Positions 55,057 to 64,000 of a stretch of DNA of 64,000 bases are shown here, piece after piece (position 1 is the first letter of the stretch; each line of letters starts with the position of its first letter). Made by a program: the position numbers and the translations under genes. The stretch spans positions 248,001 to 312,000 of the forward strand of contig NZ_JAPEOQ010000002.1 in NCBI RefSeq assembly GCF_026341035.1. Reading direction: 5' to 3'. The notes under the pieces were generated by a model that saw only the letters and a list, made by a program, of their open reading frames with translations, ran no database searches and was not told the DNA's origin. The stretch is from Streptomyces sp. NBC_01016 (GTDB taxonomy: Bacteria; Actinomycetota; Actinomycetes; Streptomycetales; Streptomycetaceae).

Positions 55057-57000
55057 ATGCCTGCCGATGCCGCCGCCTCGACGGTGGAGTCTGTCTTTCC
55101 GCAGCTCGAAGCCTTGCTGCCCCATGTGCAGAAGCCGATTCAGTACGTCGGCGGTGAGCTGAATTCCACGGTCAAGCCGTGGGAGGAGACCGACGTCCGC
55201 TGGGCGCTCATGTACCCGGACGCGTACGAGGTCGGCCTGCCCAACCAGGGCGTCATGATCCTGTACGAGGTGCTCAACGAGCGCCAGGGCGTCCTCGCCG
55301 AGCGCACGTACAGCGTGTGGCCGGACCTCGAGGAACTGATGCGCAAGCACAAGGTTCCGCAGTTCACGGTCGACTCGCACCGCCCCGTGAAGGCCTTCGA
55401 CGTCTTCGGGCTCAGCTTCTCCACCGAGCTCGGCTACACGAACATGCTGACCGCGCTCGACCTGGCCGGCATCCCGCTGGAGTCCAAGGACCGCACCGTC
55501 GAGGACCCGATCGTCCTCGCGGGCGGCCACGCGGCCTTCAACCCCGAGCCGATCGCCGACTTCATCGACGCCGTGGTCATCGGCGACGGTGAGCAGGCCG
55601 TGCTCGACATGACCGAGATCATCCGCGGCTGGAAGGCCGAGGGGCGTCCGGGCGGACGCGAGGAGGTCCTCCTCCGTCTCGCGAAGACCGGGAACATCTA
55701 CATCCCGGCCTTCTACGACGTCGAGTACCTGCCGGACGGCCGCATCGGCCGCGTCGTGCCGAACAAGTCGGGCGTCCCGTGGCGGGTCAGCAAGCACACC
55801 GTCATGGACCTCGACGAGTGGCCGTACCCGAAGCAGCCCCTCGTGCCGCTCGCGGAGACCGTCCACGAGCGGATGTCCGTCGAGATCTTCCGCGGCTGCA
55901 CCCGCGGCTGCCGTTTCTGCCAGGCCGGCATGATCACGCGCCCCGTGCGGGAGCGAAGCATCACCGGCATCGGCGAGATGGTCGACAAGGGTCTCAAGGC
56001 GACCGGCTTCGAAGAGGTCGGCCTGCTCTCGCTGTCCTCCGCGGACCACTCCGAGATCGGTGACGTCGCGAAGGGCCTGGCGGACCGGTACGAGGAGGAC
56101 AAGATCGGCCTGTCCCTCCCGTCGACCCGCGTGGACGCCTTCAACATCGACCTCGCCAACGAGCTGACGCGCAACGGCCGTCGCTCCGGCCTCACCTTCG
56201 CCCCCGAGGGCGGCAGTGAGCGCATGCGCAAGGTCATCAACAAGATGGTCTCCGAAGAGGACCTGATCCGTACGGTCGCGACCGCGTACGGCAACGGCTG
56301 GCGCCAGGTGAAGCTGTACTTCATGCTCGGCCTGCCCACCGAGACCGACGAGGACGTCCTGCAGATCGCGGACATGGCGGCCAACGTGATCGCCAAGGGC
56401 CGCGAGGTCGCGGGCAACGACATCCGCTGCACGGTGTCGATCGGCGGGTTCGTCCCGAAGCCGCACACCCCGTTCCAGTGGGCGCCGCAGCTCAGCTCCA
56501 CGGAGACGGACGAGCGCCTGGCCAAGCTCCGCGACAAGATCCGCGGCGACAAGAAGTACGGCCGCTCCATCGGCTTCCGCTACCACGACGGCAAGCCCGG
56601 CATCGTCGAGGGACTGCTCTCGCGCGGTGACCGCCGCATCGGCTCCGTCATCCGCGCCGTCTACGAGGACGGCGGCCGCTTCGACGGCTGGCGCGAGTAC
56701 TTCAGCTACGACCGCTGGATGGCCTGCGCCGCCAAGACGCTGCCCGCGTACGGCGTGGACGTCGACTGGTACACGACGCGTGAGCGCACGTACGAGGAGG
56801 TCCTGCCCTGGGACCACCTGGACTCCGGTCTCGACAAGGACTGGCTCTGGGAGGACTGGCAGGACTCGCTCGACGAGACCGAGGTCGACGACTGCCGCTG
56901 GACGCCGTGCTTCGACTGCGGCGTCTGCCCGGCGATGGACACGGACATCCAGATCGGCCCGACGGGCAAGAAGCTCCTGCCGCTGACCGTCGTCAAGTAG
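55057..57000 (+). CDS. B12-binding domain radical SAM protein (TIGR03960 family)
   Basis: 647 residues. An N-terminal Rossmann-like, cobalamin-binding-type domain (ALMYPDAYEVGLPNQGVMIL) precedes a radical SAM core with the [4Fe-4S] motif CTRGCRFCQAG (Cys x3) and a C-terminal CxxCGVCP-like motif CFDCGVCPAMD. Function unestablished; thought to act with the DUF2344 protein encoded downstream. ATG at 55057 (MPADAAAS) was chosen; ATG at 55021 is in frame too. In many actinobacteria the two genes are adjacent; here TerD and a membrane protein intervene. Confidence 0.93.
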   Translation: MPADAAASTVESVFPQLEALLPHVQKPIQYVGGELNSTVKPWEETDVRWALMYPDAYEVGLPNQGVMILYEVLNERQGVLAERTYSVWPDLEELMRKHKVPQFTVDSHRPVKAFDVFGLSFSTELGYTNMLTALDLAGIPLESKDRTVEDPIVLAGGHAAFNPEPIADFIDAVVIGDGEQAVLDMTEIIRGWKAEGRPGGREEVLLRLAKTGNIYIPAFYDVEYLPDGRIGRVVPNKSGVPWRVSKHTVMDLDEWPYPKQPLVPLAETVHERMSVEIFRGCTRGCRFCQAGMITRPVRERSITGIGEMVDKGLKATGFEEVGLLSLSSADHSEIGDVAKGLADRYEEDKIGLSLPSTRVDAFNIDLANELTRNGRRSGLTFAPEGGSERMRKVINKMVSEEDLIRTVATAYGNGWRQVKLYFMLGLPTETDEDVLQIADMAANVIAKGREVAGNDIRCTVSIGGFVPKPHTPFQWAPQLSSTETDERLAKLRDKIRGDKKYGRSIGFRYHDGKPGIVEGLLSRGDRRIGSVIRAVYEDGGRFDGWREYFSYDRWMACAAKTLPAYGVDVDWYTTRERTYEEVLPWDHLDSGLDKDWLWEDWQDSLDETEVDDCRWTPCFDCGVCPAMDTDIQIGPTGKKLLPLTVVK

Positions 57001-57010
57001 CGCGCAACCC

Positions 57011-57048
57011 CGAAGGGGCGGCCGGTTCTCCAACCGGCCGCCCCTTCG
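57011..57048. terminator. Bidirectional terminator between radical SAM and terD genes
   Basis: A 17-bp perfect stem (CGAAGGGGCGGCCGGTT, 57011-57027, with 57032-57048), loop CTCC, placed between two convergent genes 10-12 bases from each stop. Confidence 0.92.
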
Positions 57049-57059
57049 CGGTACTTGGG

Positions 57060-57644
57060 CTACTGTCCGGCGGCGAACCGCATCAGGGCGCGCTCGTCAC
57101 CCTGCTTGATCTTGCCCGGCGTGTTGATGACCTCCAGCTTCCAGGAGCTGCCCACGCGCATGGCCTTGGCGACCGCGCAGCCGTTGTCGCTGGTCATCAG
57201 GCTCGGCCAGATGTCGGCGACCTGCTGCGTGCTGCCGCCCGTCGCGTCGTACACCTTGAAGCTGATGTTGCGGGCCTTCTGGAACGAACTGCCCTTCTTG
57301 TACGCGGCGGCCACGAACACGATCGACGTGATCTGCTGCGGAAGGCGCGAGAACTCGACGGTGACCGTCTCGTCGTCACCGTCGCCCTTGCCGGTCTGGT
57401 TGTCGCCGCTGTGGATGAGGGCGCCGTTGCCCATCGGGTCCAGTGAGTCGAGGCCGGCCAGGCGCACCGGATCGCCGCCCTGCATCGCGATGGCGATCAG
57501 GTCGAGGTCCGTTCCCTGCTTGCGGCGCAGCGCGCCGAGGACGCCTCCGCTGCTGCCGGCGGTGGGGTCCCAGGACACCCCGATGGACAGATGGGTCACT
57601 CCGTCCAGGTCGGCGGGGCCGTCTTCCTTCGTCAGCGTGATCAT
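57060..57644 (-). CDS. TerD family protein
   Basis: 194 residues. TerD/CABP1 beta-sandwich fold: GVSWDPTAG, TDLDLIAIAMQGG, and HSGDNQTGKGDGDDETVTVE with the Asp residues that bind Ca2+ in TerD. Family members are linked to tellurite resistance, stress and differentiation in Streptomyces; this is a single gene, without the rest of a ter cluster. ATG at 57644 is preceded by GGGGGAGGAA. Divergent from the repetitive membrane protein. Confidence 0.92.
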   Translation of the reverse strand: MITLTKEDGPADLDGVTHLSIGVSWDPTAGSSGGVLGALRRKQGTDLDLIAIAMQGGDPVRLAGLDSLDPMGNGALIHSGDNQTGKGDGDDETVTVEFSRLPQQITSIVFVAAAYKKGSSFQKARNISFKVYDATGGSTQQVADIWPSLMTSDNGCAVAKAMRVGSSWKLEVINTPGKIKQGDERALMRFAAGQ

Positions 57645-57767
57645 GCGTAATTCCTCCCCCTACAGGTAGAACTGCGGTTTTGCAGACTTCCCCGAAGATA
57701 CGACGTGCGAATAGGGCGGGCCACGCCGGGCCGCATCCGCGAAGGCGTCGCGAGCGTCTGGAGAGAC

Positions 57768-58607
57768 ATGGACTTGGAGAAGCGCCCCCAACCGGCCCCT
57801 GAACCGGCCCCCGAAGGCTGCCTTGTTGCCGCGATCCGGCTGCCGCTGCGGATCGTGATGGTCGTCCTCGTGGTGCCCCTGCGCCTCGTGTGGGACGCGC
57901 TCGTGGCGGTCGGCCGCTTCGTGGGCAGATGGCTGCTGCTGCCGCTCGCGCGGGCGATCGGATGGGTGCTGTACGGACTCCTTGTGTGGCCGTGCCTGAT
58001 GCTGTGGCGCTACGTGCTCGCGCCCGTCGGGCGCGGACTGCGGTGGCTCGGGCGGGTGTTGCTGGTCGTCCCCGCGGTGTGGCTGTACGTCCATGTCCTC
58101 GCGCCCGTCGGAAGGGCGCTGCGGGACTACGTGTTGGTGCCGATCGGTCGTGGACTCGCCTGGCTCGTACGGGTGTTGGTCGTGGTGCCGCTGCTCGCGG
58201 TGTGGCGTTACGTCCTCGTGCCGGTCGGCCGGGTGCTCGGCGTCATCGGGCGCGAGATCTGGGACGCGCTGCGGGTTGCCTGGCGGGTGGCCGGGTATGT
58301 GTCCCGTGCCGTCGGCCGGGCGCTGCGGTGGCTGATCGTGGATCCGCTGCGCTGGGTGTACCGCACCGTGCTCACCCCGGTCGGGCACGTCGTGCGCGAC
58401 TACGTGCTGCGGCCCGTCGCGCGCGTCGCCGCGAGCGTCCGCGCAGCGGCCCGGCAGGCACGGACCGACGTGCGCCGGGTGCTGTTCGGGGCGGCGCCGC
58501 GGCCTGAACCGCAGGTCAGCGACCGGCGGGAACCCGGCGGCGCGCAGGGACGTAGTCTTGACAGCAGTACGACCGCACGCACGAAGAACGCATTCATTAA
58601 GGACTAG
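57768..58607 (+). CDS. Repetitive amphipathic/membrane protein of unknown function
   Basis: 279 residues. Almost the whole chain is four to five repeats of a ~30-residue unit with the core (Y)VLxPVGRxLRWLxRVLxVVP (examples: YVLAPVGRGLRWLGRVLLVV; YVLVPIGRGLAWLVRVLVVV; YVLVPVGRVLGVIG), with regularly placed Arg and aromatic residues. Each repeat looks like a hydrophobic helix capped by Pro-Val-Gly-Arg. I know no family for it. The ATG at 57768 follows GGAGAG; an upstream in-frame start at 57705 is weaker. It ends four bases before the start of the DUF2344 gene, so it is probably in that operon. Confidence 0.7.
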   Translation: MDLEKRPQPAPEPAPEGCLVAAIRLPLRIVMVVLVVPLRLVWDALVAVGRFVGRWLLLPLARAIGWVLYGLLVWPCLMLWRYVLAPVGRGLRWLGRVLLVVPAVWLYVHVLAPVGRALRDYVLVPIGRGLAWLVRVLVVVPLLAVWRYVLVPVGRVLGVIGREIWDALRVAWRVAGYVSRAVGRALRWLIVDPLRWVYRTVLTPVGHVVRDYVLRPVARVAASVRAAARQARTDVRRVLFGAAPRPEPQVSDRREPGGAQGRSLDSSTTARTKNAFIKD

Positions 58608-58611
58608 GACA

Positions 58612-59457
58612 CTGGGCAAGCGACAGCCCGTAGGCCCGCCGCCCGCACCCGCGGTGCAGCGCATCCGACTGCGCTACACCAAGCGCGGCCGCCTCCGGTT
58701 CACCAGCCACCGTGACTTCCAGCGCGCCTTCGAGCGTGCGCTGCGCCGCGCCGAGGTACCCATGGCGTACTCGGCGGGGTTCACGCCGCACCCGAAGGTG
58801 TCCTACGCCAATGCCGCACCCACCGGCACGGGCAGTGAGGCCGAGTACCTGGAGATCGCGCTCACCGCGCCGCGCGACCCCGAGAAGCTCAGGGCTCTCC
58901 TCGACGAGTCGATGCCCACGGGCCTCGACATCGTGGACGCCGTCGAGGCCCGCACCTCGGGCCTCGCCGACCGGCTCACCGCCTCCGTGTGGGAGCTGCG
59001 GCTCGACGGCGTGAGCGTCGAGGAGGCCGCGCGCGCCGCGGAGGCGTTCCGCGCCGCCGAGACCGTCGAGGTACAGAGGAAGACAAAGAGCGGGATCCGG
59101 ACGTTCGACGCCCGTGAGGCCGTCGTCAGTCTGGACGCGCTCGAGGTCTCCGACGTTTCGGCTGGTCCGGCTGATAGGCCCAGCGAGTCGGCCTGTGCGA
59201 TACTGCGGCTGGTTGTTCGGCACGTGACGCCTGCCGTACGACCCGACGACGTCCTGTCCGGTCTTCGCGCCGTGGCCGACCTGGCGCCGCCGGTCCCCGC
59301 AGCGGTGACCAGGCTGGCGCAGGGGCTTTTCGACGCAGAGACAGGCACGGTGACCGACCCGCTCGCGCTCGACCGCGAGGCAGACCGGGCCGCCCCACAA
59401 AAGGCGGCCGCAGGAACTGCCACCGCGACGGCGCCTGCCGTGGAAGGTCCCGCGTAA
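58612..59457 (+). CDS. DUF2344 radical-SAM-associated protein (TIGR03936 family)
   Basis: About 281 residues. The conserved core is RIRLRYTKRGRLRFTSHRDF, QRAFERALRRAEVPMAYSAG and FTPHPKVSYANAAPTGTGSE. It is normally encoded beside a TIGR03960 radical SAM gene and in some bacteria fused to it. The start is most likely CTG at 58612: AAGGA lies eight bases upstream and the next residues GKRQP match the usual N-terminus. The in-frame TTG at 58558 would add 18 residues including a rare TTA Leu codon (58597) and overlap the previous gene; GTG at 58654 lacks a ribosome site. The last ~30 residues are Ala/Thr-rich. Confidence 0.9.
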   Translation: MGKRQPVGPPPAPAVQRIRLRYTKRGRLRFTSHRDFQRAFERALRRAEVPMAYSAGFTPHPKVSYANAAPTGTGSEAEYLEIALTAPRDPEKLRALLDESMPTGLDIVDAVEARTSGLADRLTASVWELRLDGVSVEEAARAAEAFRAAETVEVQRKTKSGIRTFDAREAVVSLDALEVSDVSAGPADRPSESACAILRLVVRHVTPAVRPDDVLSGLRAVADLAPPVPAAVTRLAQGLFDAETGTVTDPLALDREADRAAPQKAAAGTATATAPAVEGPA

Positions 59458-59706
59458 GGCGGTCGTCGTAGCGCCGCCCTTGTACTCGGGAGCCATCTGG
59501 GTCGGGCAGCGCACCCACCCCAAGGACTTTCGCCAGGCCGTACGTACATCGCGTACCGGAACCGGCGAGAACAGACAGAGAGCCTCCGTGCGGCGCCCGC
59601 GCCCCGGACCGGCGGCACCGCGCTCGACATGATGCGCGTGAGCCGCAGACGTCACCGGTCACGGATCAGGCGCGGCGCCCGGAGGCCCGACGGGAGATCC
59701 ACCCGC
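59458..59706. other. Intergenic leader upstream of RNase E gene
   Basis: 250 bases without a supported gene. In E. coli the rne 5' leader is an autoregulatory structure; a comparable structure cannot be established here by eye. Confidence 0.4.
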
Positions 59707-62700
59707 ATGCCCGAGACCGAAGCCACCAACCCTCAGCTGGACAGCCCCAGCGACACCCTGCCCCCGCGCCGTCGGCGCCGGGCCGCGTCGCGCCCCGCGG
59801 GCCCGCCGGTAGCGGCGACCGCAGGCACCGAGGACGCCGCAGTGGCCATACCGGCCACTGCCACCCAGACTCCGGCCGCCGCCGAGGCGCCCGTCGAGAC
59901 CCCCGAGACTTCCGCGACCGAGGCCCCGGCGCCCGCCGGCCGCCCGCGCCGCCGCGCGACCCGACGCGCCTCCGCGCCCACCGGTGCACCCGCCGAGCAG
60001 GCAGAGACGACGACCGTGGTGGCGGAGCCCGCCGAGCCCGTTGCCGAGCCGGAGCCGGCCGCCGCCGAGGAGCCCGCGGCCCCGCGCCGCAGCCGTCGCC
60101 GCGCCACCCGCACCGTGTCGACCCCGGACGCCCCGGCCGCCTCCACCGAGGAGCCGCAGGCCGAGGCCGCCGCTGAGCCCGCCGCCGAGCCGGAGCCGGT
60201 CGCCGACGAGGGTTCCGGCCCGCGTCGCAGCCGTCGCCGTGCCACTCGTGGCGCCTCCGCGCCCAGCGCGCCCGCCGGTCCGCCCGAGATCTCCGATGCC
60301 ATCGCCGCCGAGACGACGGAGGCCGAGACCGTGGAGACCCCGGAGTCCGCTGGGAACACCGAGAACGCCGAGAACGCCGAGGACGAGTCGCCGCGCCGCC
60401 GGCGCCGCGCCACCCGTAAGGCCGCCGGTGGTTTCGCCGAGCCGAAGGCCACCAGGGCCACCAAGGCTGCGAAGTCCGCCAAGTCCGGATCGAAGCCGGC
60501 GCGGGCCGGCCGGGACGAGCAGGCCGACGAGACGCGCCCGAAGCGCGCCTCCGTCGCCACGTTCCAGGCCCCGGTCTTCACCGAGCCGATGTTCCAGACG
60601 CCGGAGCGCGCCGCCGCCGCTGCCGCGGCCGAGGCCGCCGTCGAGCAGCAGCCCGAGCCCGAGCCCGAGCCCGCGCCCACGTCCGCGCCCGAGCCCACGC
60701 CGGCCGCCGCCGTCGTCGAGGAGGAGCAGGGGCCGCGCCGTCGTCGCCGCCGTCGCGCCTCCGACGAGCAGCCCGCCGCGGCCGAGGCCGCCAAGGACGC
60801 CGAGGTCACCGAGCCCGAGCCCGAGACCGAGCCCGAGGTCCAGGACCAGCGGGCCGAGGAGAACGACGAGCAGGACGAGCACGGGGACCGCCCGGCCCGC
60901 CGCCGTCGCCGGGGTGGCCGTCGCCGTCGCCGCGGCGAGTCCGGCGACATCGACAACGACGCCGAGAACGACAACGAGTCCGACGACGACGTCGAGCCGG
61001 CCGCCGAGGAGTCCGACGACGACCGGTCCGAGTCCGACGAGCAGCGCGACGACTCCGCCGGTTCCGGCGGTTCGAGCAGCAGCCGTCGCCGCCGTCGCCG
61101 TCGCCGTCGCGCCGGTGACAACGGCTCCGACGGCGAGCAGCCGACCGACGACCCGGAGCGCACGGTCGTCAAGGTCCGCGAGCCGCGCAAGAAGGAAGAG
61201 AAGGCCGAGCGGTCGACGTCCTCGGACGAGGTGCAGTCCATCAAGGGCTCCACGCGTCTGGAGGCCAAGAAGCAGCGCCGCCGCGAGGGCCGGGAGCAGG
61301 GGCGCCGCCGCGTCCCGATCATCACCGAGGCCGAGTTCCTGGCGCGCCGCGAGGCCGTCGAGCGCGTCATGGTGGTCCGCCAGCACGGCGAGCGCACCCA
61401 GATCGGCGTGCTCGAGGACGACATCCTCGTCGAGCACTACGTCAACAAGGAGCAGTCGACCTCCTACGTCGGCAACGTGTACCTGGGCAAGGTCCAGAAC
61501 GTGCTGCCGTCGATGGAGGCCGCCTTCATCGACATCGGCAAGGGCCGCAACGCCGTCCTGTACGCCGGTGAGGTCAACTTCGAGGCGCTCGGGATGGCCC
61601 ACGGGCCGCGCCGCATCGAGACCGCCCTCAAGTCCGGCCAGTCCGTGCTCGTGCAGGTCACCAAGGACCCGATCGGCCACAAGGGCGCCCGCCTGACCAG
61701 CCAGGTCTCGCTGCCCGGCCGCTACCTGGTCTACGTGCCCGAGGGCTCGATGACCGGCATCAGCCGCAAGCTGCCCGACACCGAGCGCGCGCGCCTGAAG
61801 ACCATCCTCAAGAAGATCGTCCCCGAGGACGCGGGCGTCATCGTGCGCACCGCCGCCGAGGGCGCGAGCGAGGACGAGCTGCGCCGCGACGTCGAGCGTC
61901 TGCAGGAGCAGTGGGAGGACATCCAGAAGAAGTCCAAGCAGATCTCGACGTCGTCGCCGAGCCTGCTGTACGGCGAGCCGGACATGACCGTCCGCGTCGT
62001 GCGCGACATCTTCAACGAGGACTTCTCCAAGGTCATCGTCAGCGGTGACGAGGCGTGGGACACCATCCACGGCTACGTCAACCACGTGGCGCCCGACCTG
62101 TCGGACCGGCTGTCCAAGTGGACGTCCGAGGTCGACGTCTTCGCGACGTACCGGATCGACGAGCAGCTCGCCAAGGCGCTCGACCGCAAGGTGTGGCTGC
62201 CGTCCGGCGGCTCCCTGGTGATCGACAAGACCGAGGCGATGATCGTCGTCGACGTCAACACCGGTAAGTTCACCGGCCAGGGCGGCAACCTCGAAGAGAC
62301 CGTGACGAGGAACAACCTCGAAGCGGCCGAGGAGATCGTCCGCCAGCTGCGGCTGCGCGACCTGGGCGGCATCGTCGTCATCGACTTCATCGACATGGTC
62401 CTGGAGTCCAACCGGGACCTGGTGCTGCGGCGCCTGCTCGAATGCCTGGGCAGGGACCGTACGAAGCACCAGGTCGCCGAGGTCACCTCGCTCGGCCTGG
62501 TCCAGATGACCCGTAAGCGCGTCGGCCAGGGCCTCCTGGAGTCCTTCTCCGAGACCTGCGTGCACTGCAACGGCCGCGGCGTCATCGTGCACATGGAGCA
62601 GCCCGCAGCCAATGGCGGCGGTGGCAAGCGCAAGAAGCGCGGCCGCGGCGGCAACGGCGCGGACCACCAGCACGAGACGCACGAGGCTCCGGCCGCGGAG

Positions 62701-63717
62701 CAGTCCGAGCCCGAGAGCGAGGCCGAGGTCGCCGCGGAGGCGGCCGCCCCGGCGGCGCTGCCCGAGCCGGAGTTCGTTGCGGACGAGGAGCTGTACTCCA
62801 GCGCCGCGGAGGCCGAGGCCGCCGCGGGTCGTGGCCGCTCGCGTCGCCGCGCCACGCGCAAGGCGTCGGCCCCGGCCGGTGCCCCGCAGGCGGAGGCGGC
62901 CGAGAAGCCGGCGAGGTCCGGCAGGAAGTCGAGGGCCGAGCGGGCCGCGAAGCTGGAGGAGCGGAAGGCCGCTGAGGCCGAGGCTCCGGCGCCCGAGCCG
63001 GTCGTCGAGGAGCCGAAGGCCGCCGAGCCGGCCCCGGTCCCCGCGCCCGAGCCCGTGCAGGACGAGGCCCCCGCGCCCCGTCAGCGCCGCCGTGCCACGC
63101 GCAAGGCGTCCGCTCCCGCCGGTTCCCCGAAGGCCTCCTCGGAGGAGGCCGCTGCGGTGACCGTCACGGAGCCGGTCAAGGCCGAGCCCGTGGAGGAGCC
63201 GAAGGCCGTCGAGCCCGAGGCGCCGAAGGCCGAGGTGACCGAGGCCGCGGCCCCGGCCCGCCCGCGCCGTCGCGCCGTCCGCAAGGCGACCGCCCCGACC
63301 ACCACCACTGAGGACACGGCCGTCGTGGTCGTCTCTTCGGCCTCGGACGAGGCCGCCGAGGCGCCCGCGCCGGAGGAGGCCGAGGAGGCGCCCGCCGCCA
63401 AGAAGGCCGCCCGTAAGACGGCCAAGAAGGCGACGGCGAAGAAGGCCGCCACCAAGAAGACGGCCGCGCCCAAGACGGCTGCCGCCAAGACGGCCGCGAC
63501 CGACGAAGCCGCGACCGACGAGGCCGCCCCCAAGACGGCTGCCAAGAAGACGGCCGCCAAGAAGGCGACGGCTGCCAAGAAGGCGACCACGGCCAAGAAG
63601 GCGACGGCGGCGAAGAAGACCACCGCCAAGAAGACGACGGCCAAGAAGACGACCGCGAAGAAGACCGCGGCGGCCGAGCAGCAGTCGCTGCCGTCCGTCT
63701 CGGCCGCGGCCGACTAG
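59707..63717 (+). CDS. rne: Ribonuclease E/G with long disordered arms
   Basis: 1336 residues. The catalytic core lies in the middle (~540-960): an S1-like RNA-binding domain ([20 protein letters not shown]), the RNase H-like part, DNase I-like catalytic Asp in [12 protein letters not shown] (~849) and [14 protein letters not shown] (~892), and the Zn-link CVHCNGRG (Cys ~951/954). The N-terminal ~500 residues are Ala/Pro/Glu- and Arg-rich with repeated RRSRRRATR blocks, and the C-terminal ~350 residues end in Lys/Ala repeats ([20 protein letters not shown]). This layout, with the scaffold split to both ends, is the Streptomyces type; the arms would bind RNA and degradosome partners. ATG at 59707 ([10 protein letters not shown]). 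Its stop TAG lies in the CTAG flanking an inserted element. Confidence 0.96.
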   Translation: MPETEATNPQLDSPSDTLPPRRRRRAASRPAGPPVAATAGTEDAAVAIPATATQTPAAAEAPVETPETSATEAPAPAGRPRRRATRRASAPTGAPAEQAETTTVVAEPAEPVAEPEPAAAEEPAAPRRSRRRATRTVSTPDAPAASTEEPQAEAAAEPAAEPEPVADEGSGPRRSRRRATRGASAPSAPAGPPEISDAIAAETTEAETVETPESAGNTENAENAEDESPRRRRRATRKAAGGFAEPKATRATKAAKSAKSGSKPARAGRDEQADETRPKRASVATFQAPVFTEPMFQTPERAAAAAAAEAAVEQQPEPEPEPAPTSAPEPTPAAAVVEEEQGPRRRRRRRASDEQPAAAEAAKDAEVTEPEPETEPEVQDQRAEENDEQDEHGDRPARRRRRGGRRRRRGESGDIDNDAENDNESDDDVEPAAEESDDDRSESDEQRDDSAGSGGSSSSRRRRRRRRRAGDNGSDGEQPTDDPERTVVKVREPRKKEEKAERSTSSDEVQSIKGSTRLEAKKQRRREGREQGRRRVPIITEAEFLARREAVERVMVVRQHGERTQIGVLEDDILVEHYVNKEQSTSYVGNVYLGKVQNVLPSMEAAFIDIGKGRNAVLYAGEVNFEALGMAHGPRRIETALKSGQSVLVQVTKDPIGHKGARLTSQVSLPGRYLVYVPEGSMTGISRKLPDTERARLKTILKKIVPEDAGVIVRTAAEGASEDELRRDVERLQEQWEDIQKKSKQISTSSPSLLYGEPDMTVRVVRDIFNEDFSKVIVSGDEAWDTIHGYVNHVAPDLSDRLSKWTSEVDVFATYRIDEQLAKALDRKVWLPSGGSLVIDKTEAMIVVDVNTGKFTGQGGNLEETVTRNNLEAAEEIVRQLRLRDLGGIVVIDFIDMVLESNRDLVLRRLLECLGRDRTKHQVAEVTSLGLVQMTRKRVGQGLLESFSETCVHCNGRGVIVHMEQPAANGGGGKRKKRGRGGNGADHQHETHEAPAAEQSEPESEAEVAAEAAAPAALPEPEFVADEELYSSAAEAEAAAGRGRSRRRATRKASAPAGAPQAEAAEKPARSGRKSRAERAAKLEERKAAEAEAPAPEPVVEEPKAAEPAPVPAPEPVQDEAPAPRQRRRATRKASAPAGSPKASSEEAAAVTVTEPVKAEPVEEPKAVEPEAPKAEVTEAAAPARPRRRAVRKATAPTTTTEDTAVVVVSSASDEAAEAPAPEEAEEAPAAKKAARKTAKKATAKKAATKKTAAPKTAAAKTAATDEAATDEAAPKTAAKKTAAKKATAAKKATTAKKATAAKKTTAKKTTAKKTTAKKTAAAEQQSLPSVSAAAD

Positions 63718-63904
63718 GGCCTGTCCGGCGGGTCAGGCCGAATTGGGTGGCCTTGACCCGCCGGTGCCGGTGAGCAGGACCTGGTGCGTGCAGCTGCAAG
63801 GCGGAGGATTGAGGCATCGCGGAGCGATGGTGATTGACGACAACGCCGCAGATGTGCGTGCCAGGCCCTGCGTCCCTCGGCATGACCCGCCGGACAGGCC
63901 CTAG
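63714..63904. mobile_element. MITE-like element with 18-bp perfect ends and CTAG duplication
   Basis: GGCCTGTCCGGCGGGTCA (63718-63735) is exactly the reverse complement of 63883-63900. Both sides carry CTAG (63714-63717 and 63901-63904), consistent with a 4-base target duplication of the YTAR type made by IS5-group transposases. The 183-base interior has no ORF of note. One CTAG provides the stop codon of rne and the other the stop of the IS5-like transposase, so the element seems inserted between the two. Confidence 0.85.
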
Positions 63905-64000
63905 GGCGTTTCTGATGGCTCTTGGACGGTGTCGCGGAGCCAGATGACGACTGCTGCGACGGCCAGGGTGCCGTTGAAGATGTAGTCGCGCTTGTCGTAA
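63901..64000 (-). CDS. IS5-like transposase, C-terminal fragment at window edge
   Basis: Only the last ~32 codons are in the window: YDKRDYIFNGTLAVAAVVIW then LRDTVQEPSETP-stop. The (R)YDK..YIF.G...VA...IWLRD pattern is the C-terminal end of IS5-family DDE transposases common in Streptomyces. The gene continues past base 64000, so completeness cannot be judged. Its TAG stop is formed by the CTAG target duplication of the MITE-like element. In most Streptomyces rne is followed by rplU-rpmA-obg; here transposon sequence intervenes. Confidence 0.75.
   Translation of the reverse strand, partial: YDKRDYIFNGTLAVAAVVIWLRDTVQEPSETP

Noticed and set aside
57060-57644. Tellurite resistance operon
   Set aside because: Only one terD-like gene; no terABCEZ genes nearby.

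Overview
The window is chromosomal DNA from a Streptomyces or very close relative. The evidence is very high GC with strong G/C third positions, frequent GTG starts, and an actinobacterial core block (tig-clpP1-clpP2-clpX, valS, folC-DUF4233-ndk-mreBCD-PBP2-rodA, a radical-SAM gene and its partner, and an RNase E with long Arg/Ala- and Lys/Ala-rich arms). A mycothiol-type thiol oxidoreductase and a Nur box in front of an Fe-type SOD gene agree with this. No prophage, CRISPR array, biosynthetic gene cluster or complete defence island is visible.

Layout. 1-7.2 kb: the tail of an ECF sigma factor and its membrane partner, a large secreted subtilase, a NUDIX gene, then a poorly coding, repeat-rich stretch (34-bp and 54-bp tandem repeats, a duplicated ~90-bp segment, a decayed IS630-type transposase, one SnoaL/NTF2-like gene). 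7.2-32 kb: mixed metabolic and accessory genes: a Tat-type metallophosphoesterase, a serine beta-lactamase-like hydrolase, an AbiEi-like/DUF559-like protein, pepN, a mycothiol-type reductase, sodF, three paralogous amino-acid permeases interleaved with bioY, an LPXTG surface protein and a Ser/Thr kinase, then rpiB, nei, an Eis-type acetyltransferase, a PP2C phosphatase, a CPA2 antiporter, an HD protein, an SDR and an acyltransferase. 32.5-38 kb: tRNA-Gly(TCC) and tRNA-Pro(TGG), then trigger factor and the Clp operon, a protein folding and degradation module with a good ClgR-type box. 38-46.6 kb: a proline-rich membrane protein, valS, an orphan histidine kinase, a second divergent MreB paralog, folC, DUF4233 and ndk. 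47-53.4 kb: the rod-complex operon mreB-mreC-mreD-(small ORF)-PBP2-rodA, which in Streptomyces serves spore-wall synthesis. 53.4-64 kb: CYTH/CHAD protein, B12-binding radical SAM protein, TerD, a repetitive membrane protein, the DUF2344 partner, RNase E, and a nested insertion of a small inverted-repeat element next to an IS5-like transposase.

The most noteworthy items beyond standard annotation are: an uncharacterised 29-codon Tyr/Ser-rich small ORF translationally coupled between mreD and the PBP2 gene; the MreB paralog within 3 kb of the canonical mre operon; the 183-bp element with perfect 18-bp terminal repeats and CTAG target duplications sitting on the RNase E stop codon; three dispersed families of GC-rich intergenic repeats, the largest placed just after stop codons; two probable non-canonical start codons (AUC and CUG); and well-formed Nur and ClgR operators. 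All protein functions are by recognition of family motifs read by eye; no database search was run.
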